From Rhodospirillaceae bacterium CCH5-H10 (GTDB taxonomy: Bacteria > Pseudomonadota > Alphaproteobacteria > Reyranellales > Reyranellaceae), in assembly GCA_001557035.1 (NCBI GenBank), contig LSKJ01000532.1, forward strand, positions 1 to 23,872: a stretch of DNA of 23,872 nt. The letters are read 5' to 3'. This document shows positions 6,405 through 14,829 of the stretch, in pieces. Under the pieces are notes generated by a model. The model did no database searches. It saw nothing but the letters and a program-made list of their open reading frames with translations, and had not been told where the DNA came from. Positions within the stretch are counted from its first letter, which is position 1; every line of letters starts with the position of its first letter. Made by a program: the position numbers and the translations under genes.

Positions 6405-8264
6405 TCAGATCTCGATGACGCCCTCGCCGCCGGCGTAGAGCTGCTCGACCAGCGCCTTGCGGCGCTCCAGCGTGGCGCGCTGGTTGATGTAGCCCTTGTC
6501 GGTGATCTCCTGGCCGTCGACCTGCGGCGGTTCGGTCATCAGCAGCACGCGCTTCACCCGCATCGACGAGCCACGGCCCTCCGCGTTCATTTTCGCGAGA
6601 CCTTCCTTCAGGCGGCCGACTACGGCGGGATGCGCGAGCAGGTCGGCGAGCGACAGTTGCGCACCGGCGTCGTTGGCGAGCTGACGACATGCCGCCACGT
6701 TGGGGAAGCCCAGCAGGCCGACATATTCACGATCCTGCCCGCACACGACCGCGTCCTGCAGCACCGGCGTGGCGGCGGCGATGGCGGTCGTGCGCAGCGT
6801 GCCGACCAGCACGAAAGTGCCGCTGGTCAGCTTGAAATCCTCGACGACGCGGCCGTCGAAGATCAGCCCCTGCTGGGGGTCGGCCGGATCGACGAAGCGA
6901 CCCGCGTCGCCGATTTTGTAGAAGCCCTCCTCGTCGAACATCTGCGCCGTGAGGTCGGGCTGCTTGTGATAGCCCGGCGTCACGATCACGCTCTTGAGGC
7001 GCAGCTCATAGCGGCCTTCCTCGCCGGTCGGCACCATCTTGAGCTGCACGCCCGGATAGGGAAGCCCCACGAGACCGACGCGATCCGACGCCCAGTGCAC
7101 GCTGGTCGCCGTCGGCGCTGTCTCGGTCGAGCCCCAGCCGGTGACGAAGGGAATGCGATAGCCGGTGTGCTTGAACGCCAGCGCTTCCATCCGGTCATAG
7201 AGATCGCCCGGCAGCGTGGCACCGCCGTAGGAGAGCACGTTGATGTTCCTGAAGAAGCGCTTGGCCAGGCTCTCGTCCTTCTCCAGTGCCGTGGCGAGCA
7301 TGGCATAGCCCGCGGGCACGTTGGAGAACGAGGTCGGCGAGACCTCGCGCAGGTTGCGCAGCGTCTCCTCGAACAAGCCGGGCAGCGGCTTGCCGTCGTC
7401 GATCCAGGTCGTGCCGCCCTCGTTGAGATTGCCCTGGAAGGTCGCGTTGCCGCCCATCGTGTGGTTCCACGGCAGCCAGTCGAGCATGACCGGCGCGGCA
7501 TCTTCTGCCTTGCGCACGCGCGCCATGCTCATCATGGCGACGTTGGCACACATCATTTCCTGCGTGTTGATGACGGCCTTGGGCATGCCGGTGCTGCCCG
7601 AGGTGAAGAGAAATTTTCCGACGGTCTTCGGCCCGATCGCCGCGACCGACTTCGCCACGGCGTCGGTCGGCTTCGTGGCCACCAGCTCCGACCAGGGAAG
7701 CGACTGAAATCCCGGCGCCGGCTTTTCGACGTGGACCAGCAGCACGCCTTCCAGGTTCAGCGCCGCCAGCGCACGGGCGTAGATCTCGCCGTTCTGCACG
7801 AAGACCAGACCGGGCTTCACGAGGTCGAACACGTACTTCAGCTTGGCGTGGTCCTGGCTCATCACCGAATAGGCCGGCGACACCGGCGCGACCGGCGCGC
7901 GCGCCTGCATGGCCGCCATGGTCAGCAGGGCGAACTCGATCGAGTTGGACGACAGGATCATCACCGGCCGGTCGGGACCGAAGCCACGGTCGAGCAGCGC
8001 CTGCGTCACGGAATCGACCTGCTTTTTGGCGTCGCCGTAAGTCACCTTCAGCCAGTCGCGCGCCGGCCCGCGGCGCTGCGCCAGCCAAAGCCGGTCCGGC
8101 ACCTCGGCCGCCCACTTGGCGAGCAGCGCGGGGATATGCGGGGCATAGGGCGCCAGGCGGTGGTTCGACTGCAGCACCACCGTGCCGTCGGCACGGCGTT
8201 CGACCTTGATGTCCCGGCTCAGGAATTCGATGGGCTTGAACGGAACCTGCAATACACTGTCCAA
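6405..8264 (-). CDS. Feruloyl-CoA synthetase-like AMP-binding acid-CoA ligase
   Basis: This 619-residue adenylate-forming ligase activates a carboxylic acid as acyl-AMP and then acyl-CoA. Its N-terminus (VPFKPIEFLSRDIKVERRAD, 7-26) and the stretch LFTSGSTGMPKAVINTQ (219-235) match the feruloyl-CoA synthetase (Fcs) branch. Motifs: P-loop TSGSTGMPK 221-229, A5 GWGSTE 377-382, A7 KIGDAG 450-455, hinge region GRVVEDFKLTSG 471-482, and probable catalytic lysine K590 in ITDKGYINQR. The start is a TTG at 8264 preceded by GGGGAGA; no ATG gives a sensible N-terminus, since the next in-frame ATG far upstream would translate the divergent promoter. It faces an OxlT-like MFS gene across 79 bp. Ferulate itself is only one candidate: the hydratase (ech) and vanillin dehydrogenase (vdh) are not nearby. 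Confidence 0.88.
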   Translation of the reverse strand: MDSVLQVPFKPIEFLSRDIKVERRADGTVVLQSNHRLAPYAPHIPALLAKWAAEVPDRLWLAQRRGPARDWLKVTYGDAKKQVDSVTQALLDRGFGPDRPVMILSSNSIEFALLTMAAMQARAPVAPVSPAYSVMSQDHAKLKYVFDLVKPGLVFVQNGEIYARALAALNLEGVLLVHVEKPAPGFQSLPWSELVATKPTDAVAKSVAAIGPKTVGKFLFTSGSTGMPKAVINTQEMMCANVAMMSMARVRKAEDAAPVMLDWLPWNHTMGGNATFQGNLNEGGTTWIDDGKPLPGLFEETLRNLREVSPTSFSNVPAGYAMLATALEKDESLAKRFFRNINVLSYGGATLPGDLYDRMEALAFKHTGYRIPFVTGWGSTETAPTATSVHWASDRVGLVGLPYPGVQLKMVPTGEEGRYELRLKSVIVTPGYHKQPDLTAQMFDEEGFYKIGDAGRFVDPADPQQGLIFDGRVVEDFKLTSGTFVLVGTLRTTAIAAATPVLQDAVVCGQDREYVGLLGFPNVAACRQLANDAGAQLSLADLLAHPAVVGRLKEGLAKMNAEGRGSSMRVKRVLLMTEPPQVDGQEITDKGYINQRATLERRKALVEQLYAGGEGVIEI

Positions 8265-8343
8265 CGACGTTCTCCCCGGCGCTTGTCCTGTCGACCGCGA
8301 TTTAGGGACGGGAACCGTTGATCGGCAAGGGAGCGTTTGGCGA
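8265..8343. promoter_or_regulatory. Divergent promoter region, ligase / OxlT-like antiporter
   Basis: These 79 bp separate a TTG start on the minus strand from a GTG start on the plus strand. They contain GGGGAGA for the ligase and AAGGGAG (8327-8333) for the antiporter. Both genes use non-ATG starts. Their divergence implies co-regulation of uptake and activation of the same acid, by inference; no regulator gene is adjacent. Confidence 0.45.
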
Positions 8344-9612
8344 GTGTCGCGCAGCAATTCGTCGGTGACGGCACCGCCTGCAAGCCGCTGGCTGCAATTG
8401 TGCGTCGGCCTGCTCTGCATGATCGCGGTCGCCAACCTGCAATATGGCTGGACGCTGTTCGTCCATCCGCTGCACGACAAATACGGCTGGAGCCTCGGCA
8501 GCATCCAGACCGCCTTCGCGATCTTCGTCATCGCCGAGACCTGGCTGGTGCCGTTCGAGGGCTGGTTCGTCGACCGCTTCGGGCCGAAATTCGCGGTGCT
8601 GGCCGGCGGCGTGTTGGTCGCAGCCGCCTGGGCCCTGAACTCGATGGCCGATTCGCTGCTCCTGCTCTACGTGGGCGCGGCGCTGGGCGGCATCGGCGCC
8701 GGCGCGGTCTACGGGACCTGCGTGGGCAACGCCGTCCGGTGGTTTCCCGACCGCCGCGGCCTGGCGGCCGGCATCACCGTGGCCGGGTTCGGCGCGGGCT
8801 CGGCGCTCAGCATCATCCCGATCCAGGACGTGATCGCCCGCCACGGATACGAATCGGCCTTCCTCTGGTTCGGCCTGGCACAGGGGCTGGTCGTGATGGT
8901 GGCGGCCTGGTTCCTGCGGGCCCCGCCCTCCGGCACGACGATCGAGGCGCCGACGCGCCTCCCGCAAACCGACCGGGACGTCCCGCCGCTCGAGATGCTG
9001 CGCTCCCGCGTCTTCTGGCTGCTCTACTTCATGTTCATCCTGGTCTACTCGGGCGGGCTGATGGCGACGGCCCAGCTCGCGCCGATCGCGCGCGATTTCA
9101 AGGTGGCCGACGTGCCGGTGAGCCTGCTCGGCCTGACGCTGCCGGCCCTCACCTTCGCGCTGACCCTGGACCGCTTCATGAACGGCGTGACGCGGCCCCT
9201 GTGCGGCTGGATCTCGGACCATATCGGCCGCGAGAACACGCTGTTCATCGCCTTCCTGCTGGAGGGCGTGGGCATCTGGGCACTCTGGGTCTACGGCGGG
9301 GATCCGCTGCTGTTCGTGCTGATCGGCGGCATCGCGTTCTTCGCCTGGGGCGAGACGGCGAGCCTGTTTCCCGCGATCTGCACCGACACGTTCGGCACGA
9401 AGTACGCGACCACCAACGCCGCCCTGCTCTACACCGCCAAAGGCACGGCCTCGCTGCTGATCCCGCTGGCGAGCTTCTGGGTGGCCGAGACGGGGAGCTG
9501 GCGCGACGTGTTCCTGGCCGCCGCCCTGTTCAACCTGCTCGCCGCCTTCCTGGCCCTCGCCGCGCTGAAGCCGCTGCGGCTGCCGGCAAAGCCTCGCCGG
9601 GGCGAGGAATAG
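8344..9612 (+). CDS. OxlT-like MFS antiporter (oxalate/formate antiporter family)
   Basis: This 422-residue, 12-helix MFS carrier has the OFA-family opening [14 protein letters not shown] (31-44) and [20 protein letters not shown] (54-73). The OxlT-type charged pair appears to be kept: R284 in [13 protein letters not shown] (280-292) and K366 in [12 protein letters not shown] (361-372); in Oxalobacter OxlT an Arg and a Lys in the corresponding helices bind the dicarboxylate. This supports a small anionic acid as substrate. The start is GTG 8344 with AAGGGAG 10 nt upstream; the longer open frame begins inside the divergent ligase. It is followed at 104 bp by an acyl-CoA dehydrogenase. Oxalate exchange is not proven: no oxalyl-CoA decarboxylase is in the window, and many OFA members carry other monocarboxylates. 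Confidence 0.87.
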   Translation: MSRSNSSVTAPPASRWLQLCVGLLCMIAVANLQYGWTLFVHPLHDKYGWSLGSIQTAFAIFVIAETWLVPFEGWFVDRFGPKFAVLAGGVLVAAAWALNSMADSLLLLYVGAALGGIGAGAVYGTCVGNAVRWFPDRRGLAAGITVAGFGAGSALSIIPIQDVIARHGYESAFLWFGLAQGLVVMVAAWFLRAPPSGTTIEAPTRLPQTDRDVPPLEMLRSRVFWLLYFMFILVYSGGLMATAQLAPIARDFKVADVPVSLLGLTLPALTFALTLDRFMNGVTRPLCGWISDHIGRENTLFIAFLLEGVGIWALWVYGGDPLLFVLIGGIAFFAWGETASLFPAICTDTFGTKYATTNAALLYTAKGTASLLIPLASFWVAETGSWRDVFLAAALFNLLAAFLALAALKPLRLPAKPRRGEE

Positions 9613-9716
9613 GCCCCTGCCGCCAGCCGCAAGCCGAAACCGGCGTGCGACCTGAATGCCCGTTCACATCGCCCCCGATTTCGGCCAGAGTCCGCCGCAG
9701 CACAAGGGAGAGAGCG

Positions 9717-10940
<1,224 letters not shown>

Positions 10941-10963
10941 GGTCCCTCAGGGGATCGGAAGCA

Positions 10964-10992
10964 GGCGCGACCTTCACGGGTCGCGCCTTTTT
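10964..10992 (+). terminator. Rho-independent terminator after the acyl-CoA dehydrogenase
   Basis: GGCGCGACC (10964-10972) pairs perfectly with GGTCGCGCC (10979-10987) across a 6-nt loop and is followed by five T residues (10988-10992). It starts 23 nt after the stop codon. This is the clearest intrinsic terminator in the window. Confidence 0.9.
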
Positions 10993-11009
10993 CTTTGGGA
11001 AGAAGAGCG

Positions 11010-11108
11010 AAAGGTCCCTCGCTTACGCTCGGGATGCCAATGTTTTTTTGATCGGGCACTGCGCCAATCACACCAATAGTGTCATCCTGAACGCAGTGAA
11101 GGACCTTT
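11010..11108. repeat. Palindromic intergenic repeat, copy C (degenerate arms)
   Basis: The left arm 11010-11038 reads AAAGGTCCCTCGCTTACGC then TCGGGATGCC; the right arm 11081-11108 reads GTCATCCTGAACGCAGTGAA then GGACCTTT. The outer AAAGGTCC/GGACCTTT and GTCATCC ends match the other copies, but the arms have diverged. A seven-T run (11042-11048) lies between them. It sits between the terminator of the acyl-CoA dehydrogenase and the DUF202 gene. Confidence 0.75.
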
Positions 11109-11139
11109 AAGCCGACGCCAGATGCAGGGGAGAGTCACC

Positions 11140-11508
11140 GTGGACGGTCCAAAGAAGAGCCTGCACGTCACCGACCACCTGGCCAACGAGCGCACGTTCC
11201 TCGCCTGGATCCGGACGGCGATCGCGGTGATGACGCTTGGTGTCGCTATCAACCGCTTCGCGCTCTTCCTGATGGAGATCCATCAGGTGGTGCCGGAGGT
11301 GCGCGACCTCGCAAACCGCCACGTCGAGAAGCTCGGCGTCGGACTCGTACTGCTCGGCATCGTCATGCTGGTGGGCGCGACGCTGCACTATCTCCACGTC
11401 GGCAGGACGATCGACGACGAAAGCTATCGGCCTTCCAGCCGGATCATGGTCGGCACGGCCATCGTGATCGGCCTCATGGGCGGCTCGACCCTGATCTGGC
11501 TGTTCTAG
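11140..11508 (+). CDS. DUF202 (YidH-type) small inner-membrane protein
   Basis: This 122-residue protein has three hydrophobic helices, at about 26-46, 66-89 and 101-122. HLANERTFLAWIRTAIAVMT with LGVAINRF is the DUF202 hallmark. The function of the family is not established, and no enzymatic role should be assigned. I favour GTG 11140 because AGGGGAGA lies 6 nt upstream; ATG 11122 in the same frame has no Shine-Dalgarno and would itself sit upstream of that purine run. Both are possible. The gene stands alone downstream of repeat copy C and is convergent with the VOC gene. Confidence 0.85.
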   Translation: MDGPKKSLHVTDHLANERTFLAWIRTAIAVMTLGVAINRFALFLMEIHQVVPEVRDLANRHVEKLGVGLVLLGIVMLVGATLHYLHVGRTIDDESYRPSSRIMVGTAIVIGLMGGSTLIWLF

Positions 11509-11526
11509 GCGCGTTGGAAACGCGCC
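11508..11526. terminator. Possible hairpin between convergent DUF202 and VOC genes
   Basis: GGCGCGT (11508-11514) pairs with ACGCGCC (11520-11526) around a 5-nt loop, in the 22-bp gap between the two convergent stop codons. There is no U-tract on either strand, so its action as a terminator is only inferred from position and symmetry. Confidence 0.4.
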
Positions 11527-11530
11527 GAGA

Positions 11531-12139
11531 CTAACGAGGAGAAGGCCCCGACTGCGGCGCGGCGGGCGGGCCGTCGGGCATATCCAGCAGCTCGCTCTCG
11601 GGCGCGCCTGCCTCGTAGGCAAGCACCAGCGCCTCGGGATCGAAGGCGACTCCGATCGGATTCTTCCGGAACGCCTCGGTCTGGAAGTAGGCCGCCGTCG
11701 CCTCCTTCGTCGCGTAGCGGTCGACCTGCAGCTCGACGCCATTGCCGTCGGGATCGCGATAGTAGATCGAGACGGTCGGACCGTGATGGATGCAGCGTGA
11801 CGGCTCGATGCCCAGCGCCTTGACGCGACGCCAGGTCGAGAGCAGAGCGCCGATATCCGCCATCGTGTAGGCGACGTGCGCCAGCCCCGACGTTTTGGCA
11901 TCGGGCGCCGTCAGCCCCGCCAGGTTCACGATGCCCAGCCGGTGATGCTCGTCGTCGTAGGTCAGGAAGCAGATGTAGTCGGTGCGCTGGACGATGCGCA
12001 TGTTCAGCACCGCCGAGTACCAGTCAATCATCGGCTGCACGTTCGACGAACGCAGCACGAAGTGCGCGAAAAGGATGGGCGCAGCGGGCTCGTCCGTCAG
12101 CGTCCGGCGGCGCGGGGCGGTATTGATCACTGTATCCAT
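11531..12139 (-). CDS. VOC-fold (glyoxalase/extradiol dioxygenase-like) protein
   Basis: This 202-residue protein contains one paired VOC domain over about residues 22-142. Three candidate metal ligands are in the classic positions: H26 in LFAHFVLR, H88 in GLAHVAYT, and E136 in GNGVELQVD, with the RDPDGNGVEL end strand (128-137). This H-H-E set matches extradiol (catechol 2,3-) dioxygenases and glyoxalase-type enzymes, so an Fe(II) ring-cleavage or lyase role is plausible; the substrate is unknown. The start ATG 12139 has a GGAGGT Shine-Dalgarno 4 nt upstream; an ATG 30 nt upstream is less likely. The C-terminal 60 residues (KEATAAYFQTEAFRKNPIG onward) are an extension typical of this dioxygenase-like subgroup. 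It is divergent from tetR across 85 bp that hold an operator-like dyad, so TetR control is possible. Confidence 0.87.
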   Translation of the reverse strand: MDTVINTAPRRRTLTDEPAAPILFAHFVLRSSNVQPMIDWYSAVLNMRIVQRTDYICFLTYDDEHHRLGIVNLAGLTAPDAKTSGLAHVAYTMADIGALLSTWRRVKALGIEPSRCIHHGPTVSIYYRDPDGNGVELQVDRYATKEATAAYFQTEAFRKNPIGVAFDPEALVLAYEAGAPESELLDMPDGPPAAPQSGPSPR

Positions 12140-12189
12140 GGGCACCTCCGGCCCGAAGCTTATGCCCAAGAAGCAGCTACGGGCAGCCC

Positions 12190-12218
12190 TTGTCTTTTAA
12201 CTAACTGACTGGTAAGTT
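12190..12218 (+). promoter_or_regulatory. Candidate tetR promoter overlapping the operator
   Basis: TTGTCT (12190-12195), a 17-nt spacer, and TAAGTT (12213-12218) resemble a sigma-70 promoter. Six nucleotides separate the -10 from the ATG at 12225, which would place the transcription start at or within a base or two of the start codon. The boxes are imperfect matches. Confidence 0.4.
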
Positions 12219-12219
12219 A
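12198..12219. promoter_or_regulatory. Operator-like dyad for the TetR regulator
   Basis: TAACTAAC-N6-GTAAGTTA is an imperfect 22-bp inverted repeat whose outer TAACT/AGTTA halves match perfectly, 5 bp before the tetR start. TetR-family proteins commonly bind dyads of this size next to their own gene. It also lies within the divergent region upstream of the VOC gene. Confidence 0.65.
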
Positions 12220-12224
12220 TTTAC

Positions 12225-12860
12225 ATGAAGGCGCCCAAGCAACGCCGCGCACCCGCCGCCCGGCCCCAGGAAATCATCGACGCCGCCCTCGCCCAGTTCG
12301 TCGAGACGGGCTTCGCCGGCACGCGCCTGGACGACGTGGCGCGCCGTGCCGGCCTCTCGAAGGCGGCGATCTACCTCTACTTCGAGGACAAGACCGCCCT
12401 CTTCAAAGGCGTCGTCCAGCAAGCGATCGCCAGCAACATCGGTCAGATGGAAGCGATGCTGGCCAGCCATCGCGGGCCGGTGGCGCCGCTGTTGCCGCGT
12501 ATCCTGGCGTTCATGGCCGACCGCATTGAGCACACGCCGATGGCGGCGGTCGCCAAGCTGGTGATCTCGGAGTCCCGTGCCTTTCCCGAGATCGGGCAGT
12601 TTTATCTCAGGGAAGTGATCGGACGGGGCCTGCCGTTGATGGAAGGGCTTTTGAAGCGCGGCATCGAGCAGGGCGAATTCCGCCGGGTCGACCCCTTCTT
12701 CACCGTGCGCTCGATGATGAGCCCGATGCTGCTCGCGATCCTGTGGCGCACCGTGTTCGAGCCGATCGGCGCCGACAGGCTCGACGTGCAGGCCCTCGCC
12801 CGGCACCACGCCGACCTCATGCTGCACGCCCTTCGCCCGGCGGCGGGAGACGTCGCATGA
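12225..12860 (+). CDS. TetR/AcrR family transcriptional regulator
   Basis: This 211-residue repressor-type regulator has an N-terminal TetR helix-turn-helix: IIDAALAQFVETGFAGTRLD (17-36) leads into DVARRAGLSKAAIYLYFEDK (37-56), with the Y-x-Y-F motif at the recognition helix end. The C-terminal ligand domain, about 65-205, is rich in helices and methionines and is the effector pocket. An in-frame TAA at 12213 rules out any start further upstream, so ATG 12225 is forced even though no Shine-Dalgarno precedes it. Its stop overlaps the ATG of the HlyD-type adaptor (ATGA). The regulator therefore heads the efflux operon and probably represses it through the dyad at 12198-12219, releasing when the exported compound binds. 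Confidence 0.93.
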   Translation: MKAPKQRRAPAARPQEIIDAALAQFVETGFAGTRLDDVARRAGLSKAAIYLYFEDKTALFKGVVQQAIASNIGQMEAMLASHRGPVAPLLPRILAFMADRIEHTPMAAVAKLVISESRAFPEIGQFYLREVIGRGLPLMEGLLKRGIEQGEFRRVDPFFTVRSMMSPMLLAILWRTVFEPIGADRLDVQALARHHADLMLHALRPAAGDVA

Positions 12861-13858
12861 AACGCGCACCGCTTGTCGTCGTCGTGGCCCTCGCGGCCGC
12901 ACTGCTCGTCTCCTATGTCGTCTGGGGCGATCGTCTGCTGCTGATGGTCGGCATCGGCGCGGATGACGGGCGCTATCTCGGCTATGTCGAGGGAGAGACC
13001 AGCCTGATCGCGCCGCCGATCGCCGGTCGGCTGATCGAACGCCCCGTCGAGCGCGGCGGGCGCGTGAAGAAGGGCGACCGCCTCTTCGTGATCGATCCCG
13101 TCGCGGCACGAGCGGAGGTCGCGCGCGCCGAAGCGATGCTCGCAGAGGCCAGGGCGCGACACGCCAACCTGCTCACGGGCAAGCGTCAGGAGGAGCAGGA
13201 CGTGATCCGCGCCCAGCGCCGCGAGATCGAAGCCGCGCTCGTGCAGGCGGAGACCGAGCTGAAGCGGCAGACCGAACTGCTGGCGCGCAACATAACCACG
13301 CACCAGGCGTTCGAGCAGGCCGATTCCCAGGTGCGGCAGCTACGCTCGCGCGCGGCGTCGCTGGCGGCACAGGAACGAGTCGGCGACCTCGCCGCGCGGC
13401 AGAGCGAGATCGCCGCCGCGGCCGCGCTCATCGAACAGAGCCAGGCCAATCTCGCACAGGCGCAGAAGCGGCTGGAGGATCTCATGCCCGCCGCACCGGA
13501 GGATGCGCTGGTGGAGAATACCTTCTTCAATGTCGGCGAGTGGGTACCGGCCGGGTCGCCCGTGGTGTCGTTGCTGCCCGACCATCGGGTGAAGCTGCGC
13601 TTCTTCGTGCCCGAGGAAGACGTGGCGCGCGCGCGCGCCGGCCGAGAGGTGTCCTTCACCTGCGATTCATGCCCCGCCGGCCTCAAGGCCACGATCATCT
13701 ACGTCTCGCCGCGCGCCGAATACACCCCGCCGGTGATCTACTCGCAGAGTGCGCGGACCAAGCTCGTCTTCCTGGTCGAGGCCCACCCCACGGCGGCCGG
13801 CACGCCTCTGCCGCCCGGCCTGCCGGTATCGGTCGCACCGTTCGGACCGTCACCGTGA
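12857..13858 (+). CDS. HlyD/AcrA-type membrane fusion protein (efflux adaptor)
   Basis: This 333-residue periplasmic adaptor has one N-terminal membrane anchor (APLVVVVALAAALLVSYVVW, 4-23). A half-lipoyl segment follows (YLGYVEGETSLIAPPIAGRL), then a long alpha-helical hairpin rich in Ala, Glu, Gln and Arg (about 80-205), then ENTFFNVGEWVPAGSPVVSLLP, the second half-lipoyl, and a beta-barrel. It is close to the YbhG/EmrA-like adaptors that connect ABC-2 exporters with a TolC-type outer-membrane channel. It overlaps tetR upstream and the ABC ATPase downstream by 4 bp each. It is chemically unusual in carrying a C-x-x-C pair in FTCDSCPAGLKA, in the barrel region. No outer-membrane factor gene is nearby, so a chromosomal TolC elsewhere must serve. 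Confidence 0.9.
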   Translation: MKRAPLVVVVALAAALLVSYVVWGDRLLLMVGIGADDGRYLGYVEGETSLIAPPIAGRLIERPVERGGRVKKGDRLFVIDPVAARAEVARAEAMLAEARARHANLLTGKRQEEQDVIRAQRREIEAALVQAETELKRQTELLARNITTHQAFEQADSQVRQLRSRAASLAAQERVGDLAARQSEIAAAAALIEQSQANLAQAQKRLEDLMPAAPEDALVENTFFNVGEWVPAGSPVVSLLPDHRVKLRFFVPEEDVARARAGREVSFTCDSCPAGLKATIIYVSPRAEYTPPVIYSQSARTKLVFLVEAHPTAAGTPLPPGLPVSVAPFGPSP

Positions 13859-14781
13859 CTCTCGCCATCGACGTCCACGGCCTGGTGAAGCGTTACGGCA
13901 CGCGCACGGTGGTCGACGGTTTCAGCCTCGCGCTGGAACAGGGCCGCATCTGCGGCTTCCTCGGCCCGAACGGCTCGGGCAAGACCACGACGCTCCGCAT
14001 GATCTGCGGCCTGCTCACGCCGGACGGCGGCGGCGGGACCTGCCTCGGCCATGATCTCGTGCGCGACCGCGAGGCGATCAAGCGGCTGACAGGCTACATG
14101 ACCCAGCGGTTCGGGCTCTACGAGGACCTGACGATCCGCGAGAATCTCGAATTCGTCGGCCGCGTCTATGGGCTCGACCGGTTGAAGGAAAGGGTCGACC
14201 AGTCCCTGGAACGCCTCGGCCTCATGACGCGACAGGGCCAACTCGCGGGCTCGCTGTCAGGTGGCTGGAAGCAGAGGCTCGCGCTGGCAGCCTGCGTACT
14301 GCACGGCCCGCGGCTGCTGCTCCTCGACGAGCCGACCGCCGGCGTCGACCCCAAGGCTCGCCGCGCCTTCTGGGACGAAATCCATGCCTATGCCGCCGAC
14401 GGGATCACCGTGCTCGTCTCGACGCACTACATGGACGAGGCCGAACGCTGTCACGAGATCGCCTACATCGCCTACGGCGAACTGATGGCGCGGGGCACGG
14501 CGGAGGACATCATCCGACAATCCGGCCTTTCCGCGTTCGTTGCGAGCGGGCCCGGCGCCGACCGGCTGGCATCGAAGCTGCGGGATACGCCCGGCATCAC
14601 GGCCGCCGCCGCCTTCGGCACGACGCTGCATGTCTGCGGCCCCGACCGCGCGGCGCTCGAGCGGGCGATCGCACCTTGGCGCAGCGATACGGCGATCGCC
14701 TGGCAAGACGCCGAACCCACCCTCGAAGACATCTTCATCCACCTCATGGGACGGGCGCGCGACAATGCACCCGGAGCGTGA
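13855..14781 (+). CDS. ABC-2 type exporter ATP-binding protein
   Basis: This is a 308-residue nucleotide-binding subunit. Walker A GPNGSGKT is at 37-44, the Q-loop glutamine is Q84 (YMTQRF), the signature is LSGGW at 134-138, Walker B LLLLDEP at 154-160, the D-loop is AGVDPKA, and the switch histidine is H191 (STHYMDEAE). The C-terminal TLEDIFIHLMGR is the mark of DrrA/YbhF-type exporters. It has a single ATPase domain, whereas E. coli YbhF carries two, so it probably works as a homodimer. The start is GTG 13855, overlapping the adaptor's stop (GTGA). It powers export through the downstream permease. Confidence 0.95.
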   Translation: MTLAIDVHGLVKRYGTRTVVDGFSLALEQGRICGFLGPNGSGKTTTLRMICGLLTPDGGGGTCLGHDLVRDREAIKRLTGYMTQRFGLYEDLTIRENLEFVGRVYGLDRLKERVDQSLERLGLMTRQGQLAGSLSGGWKQRLALAACVLHGPRLLLLDEPTAGVDPKARRAFWDEIHAYAADGITVLVSTHYMDEAERCHEIAYIAYGELMARGTAEDIIRQSGLSAFVASGPGADRLASKLRDTPGITAAAAFGTTLHVCGPDRAALERAIAPWRSDTAIAWQDAEPTLEDIFIHLMGRARDNAPGA

Positions 14782-14829
14782 CGTGGAGCACGGTCGCCCT
14801 TCTCCCTCCCTGCTCATGCGAGCCAGCGC

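Noticed and set aside
6405..8264. A ferulate degradation locus
   Set aside because: Only the ligase resembles that pathway; enoyl-CoA hydratase/aldolase (ech) and vanillin dehydrogenase (vdh) are absent from the window.
8344..9612. A true oxalate catabolic system (OxlT plus CoA-transferase at 481 or 1788)
   Set aside because: No oxalyl-CoA decarboxylase is present, the transferases are several kb away, and neither can be assigned as formyl-CoA:oxalate transferase from its motifs.
11010..11048. Repeat arm C1 plus the seven-T run as a second intrinsic terminator
   Set aside because: The possible stem has internal mismatches and stops several bases before the T-run; the perfect hairpin at 10964 already explains termination.
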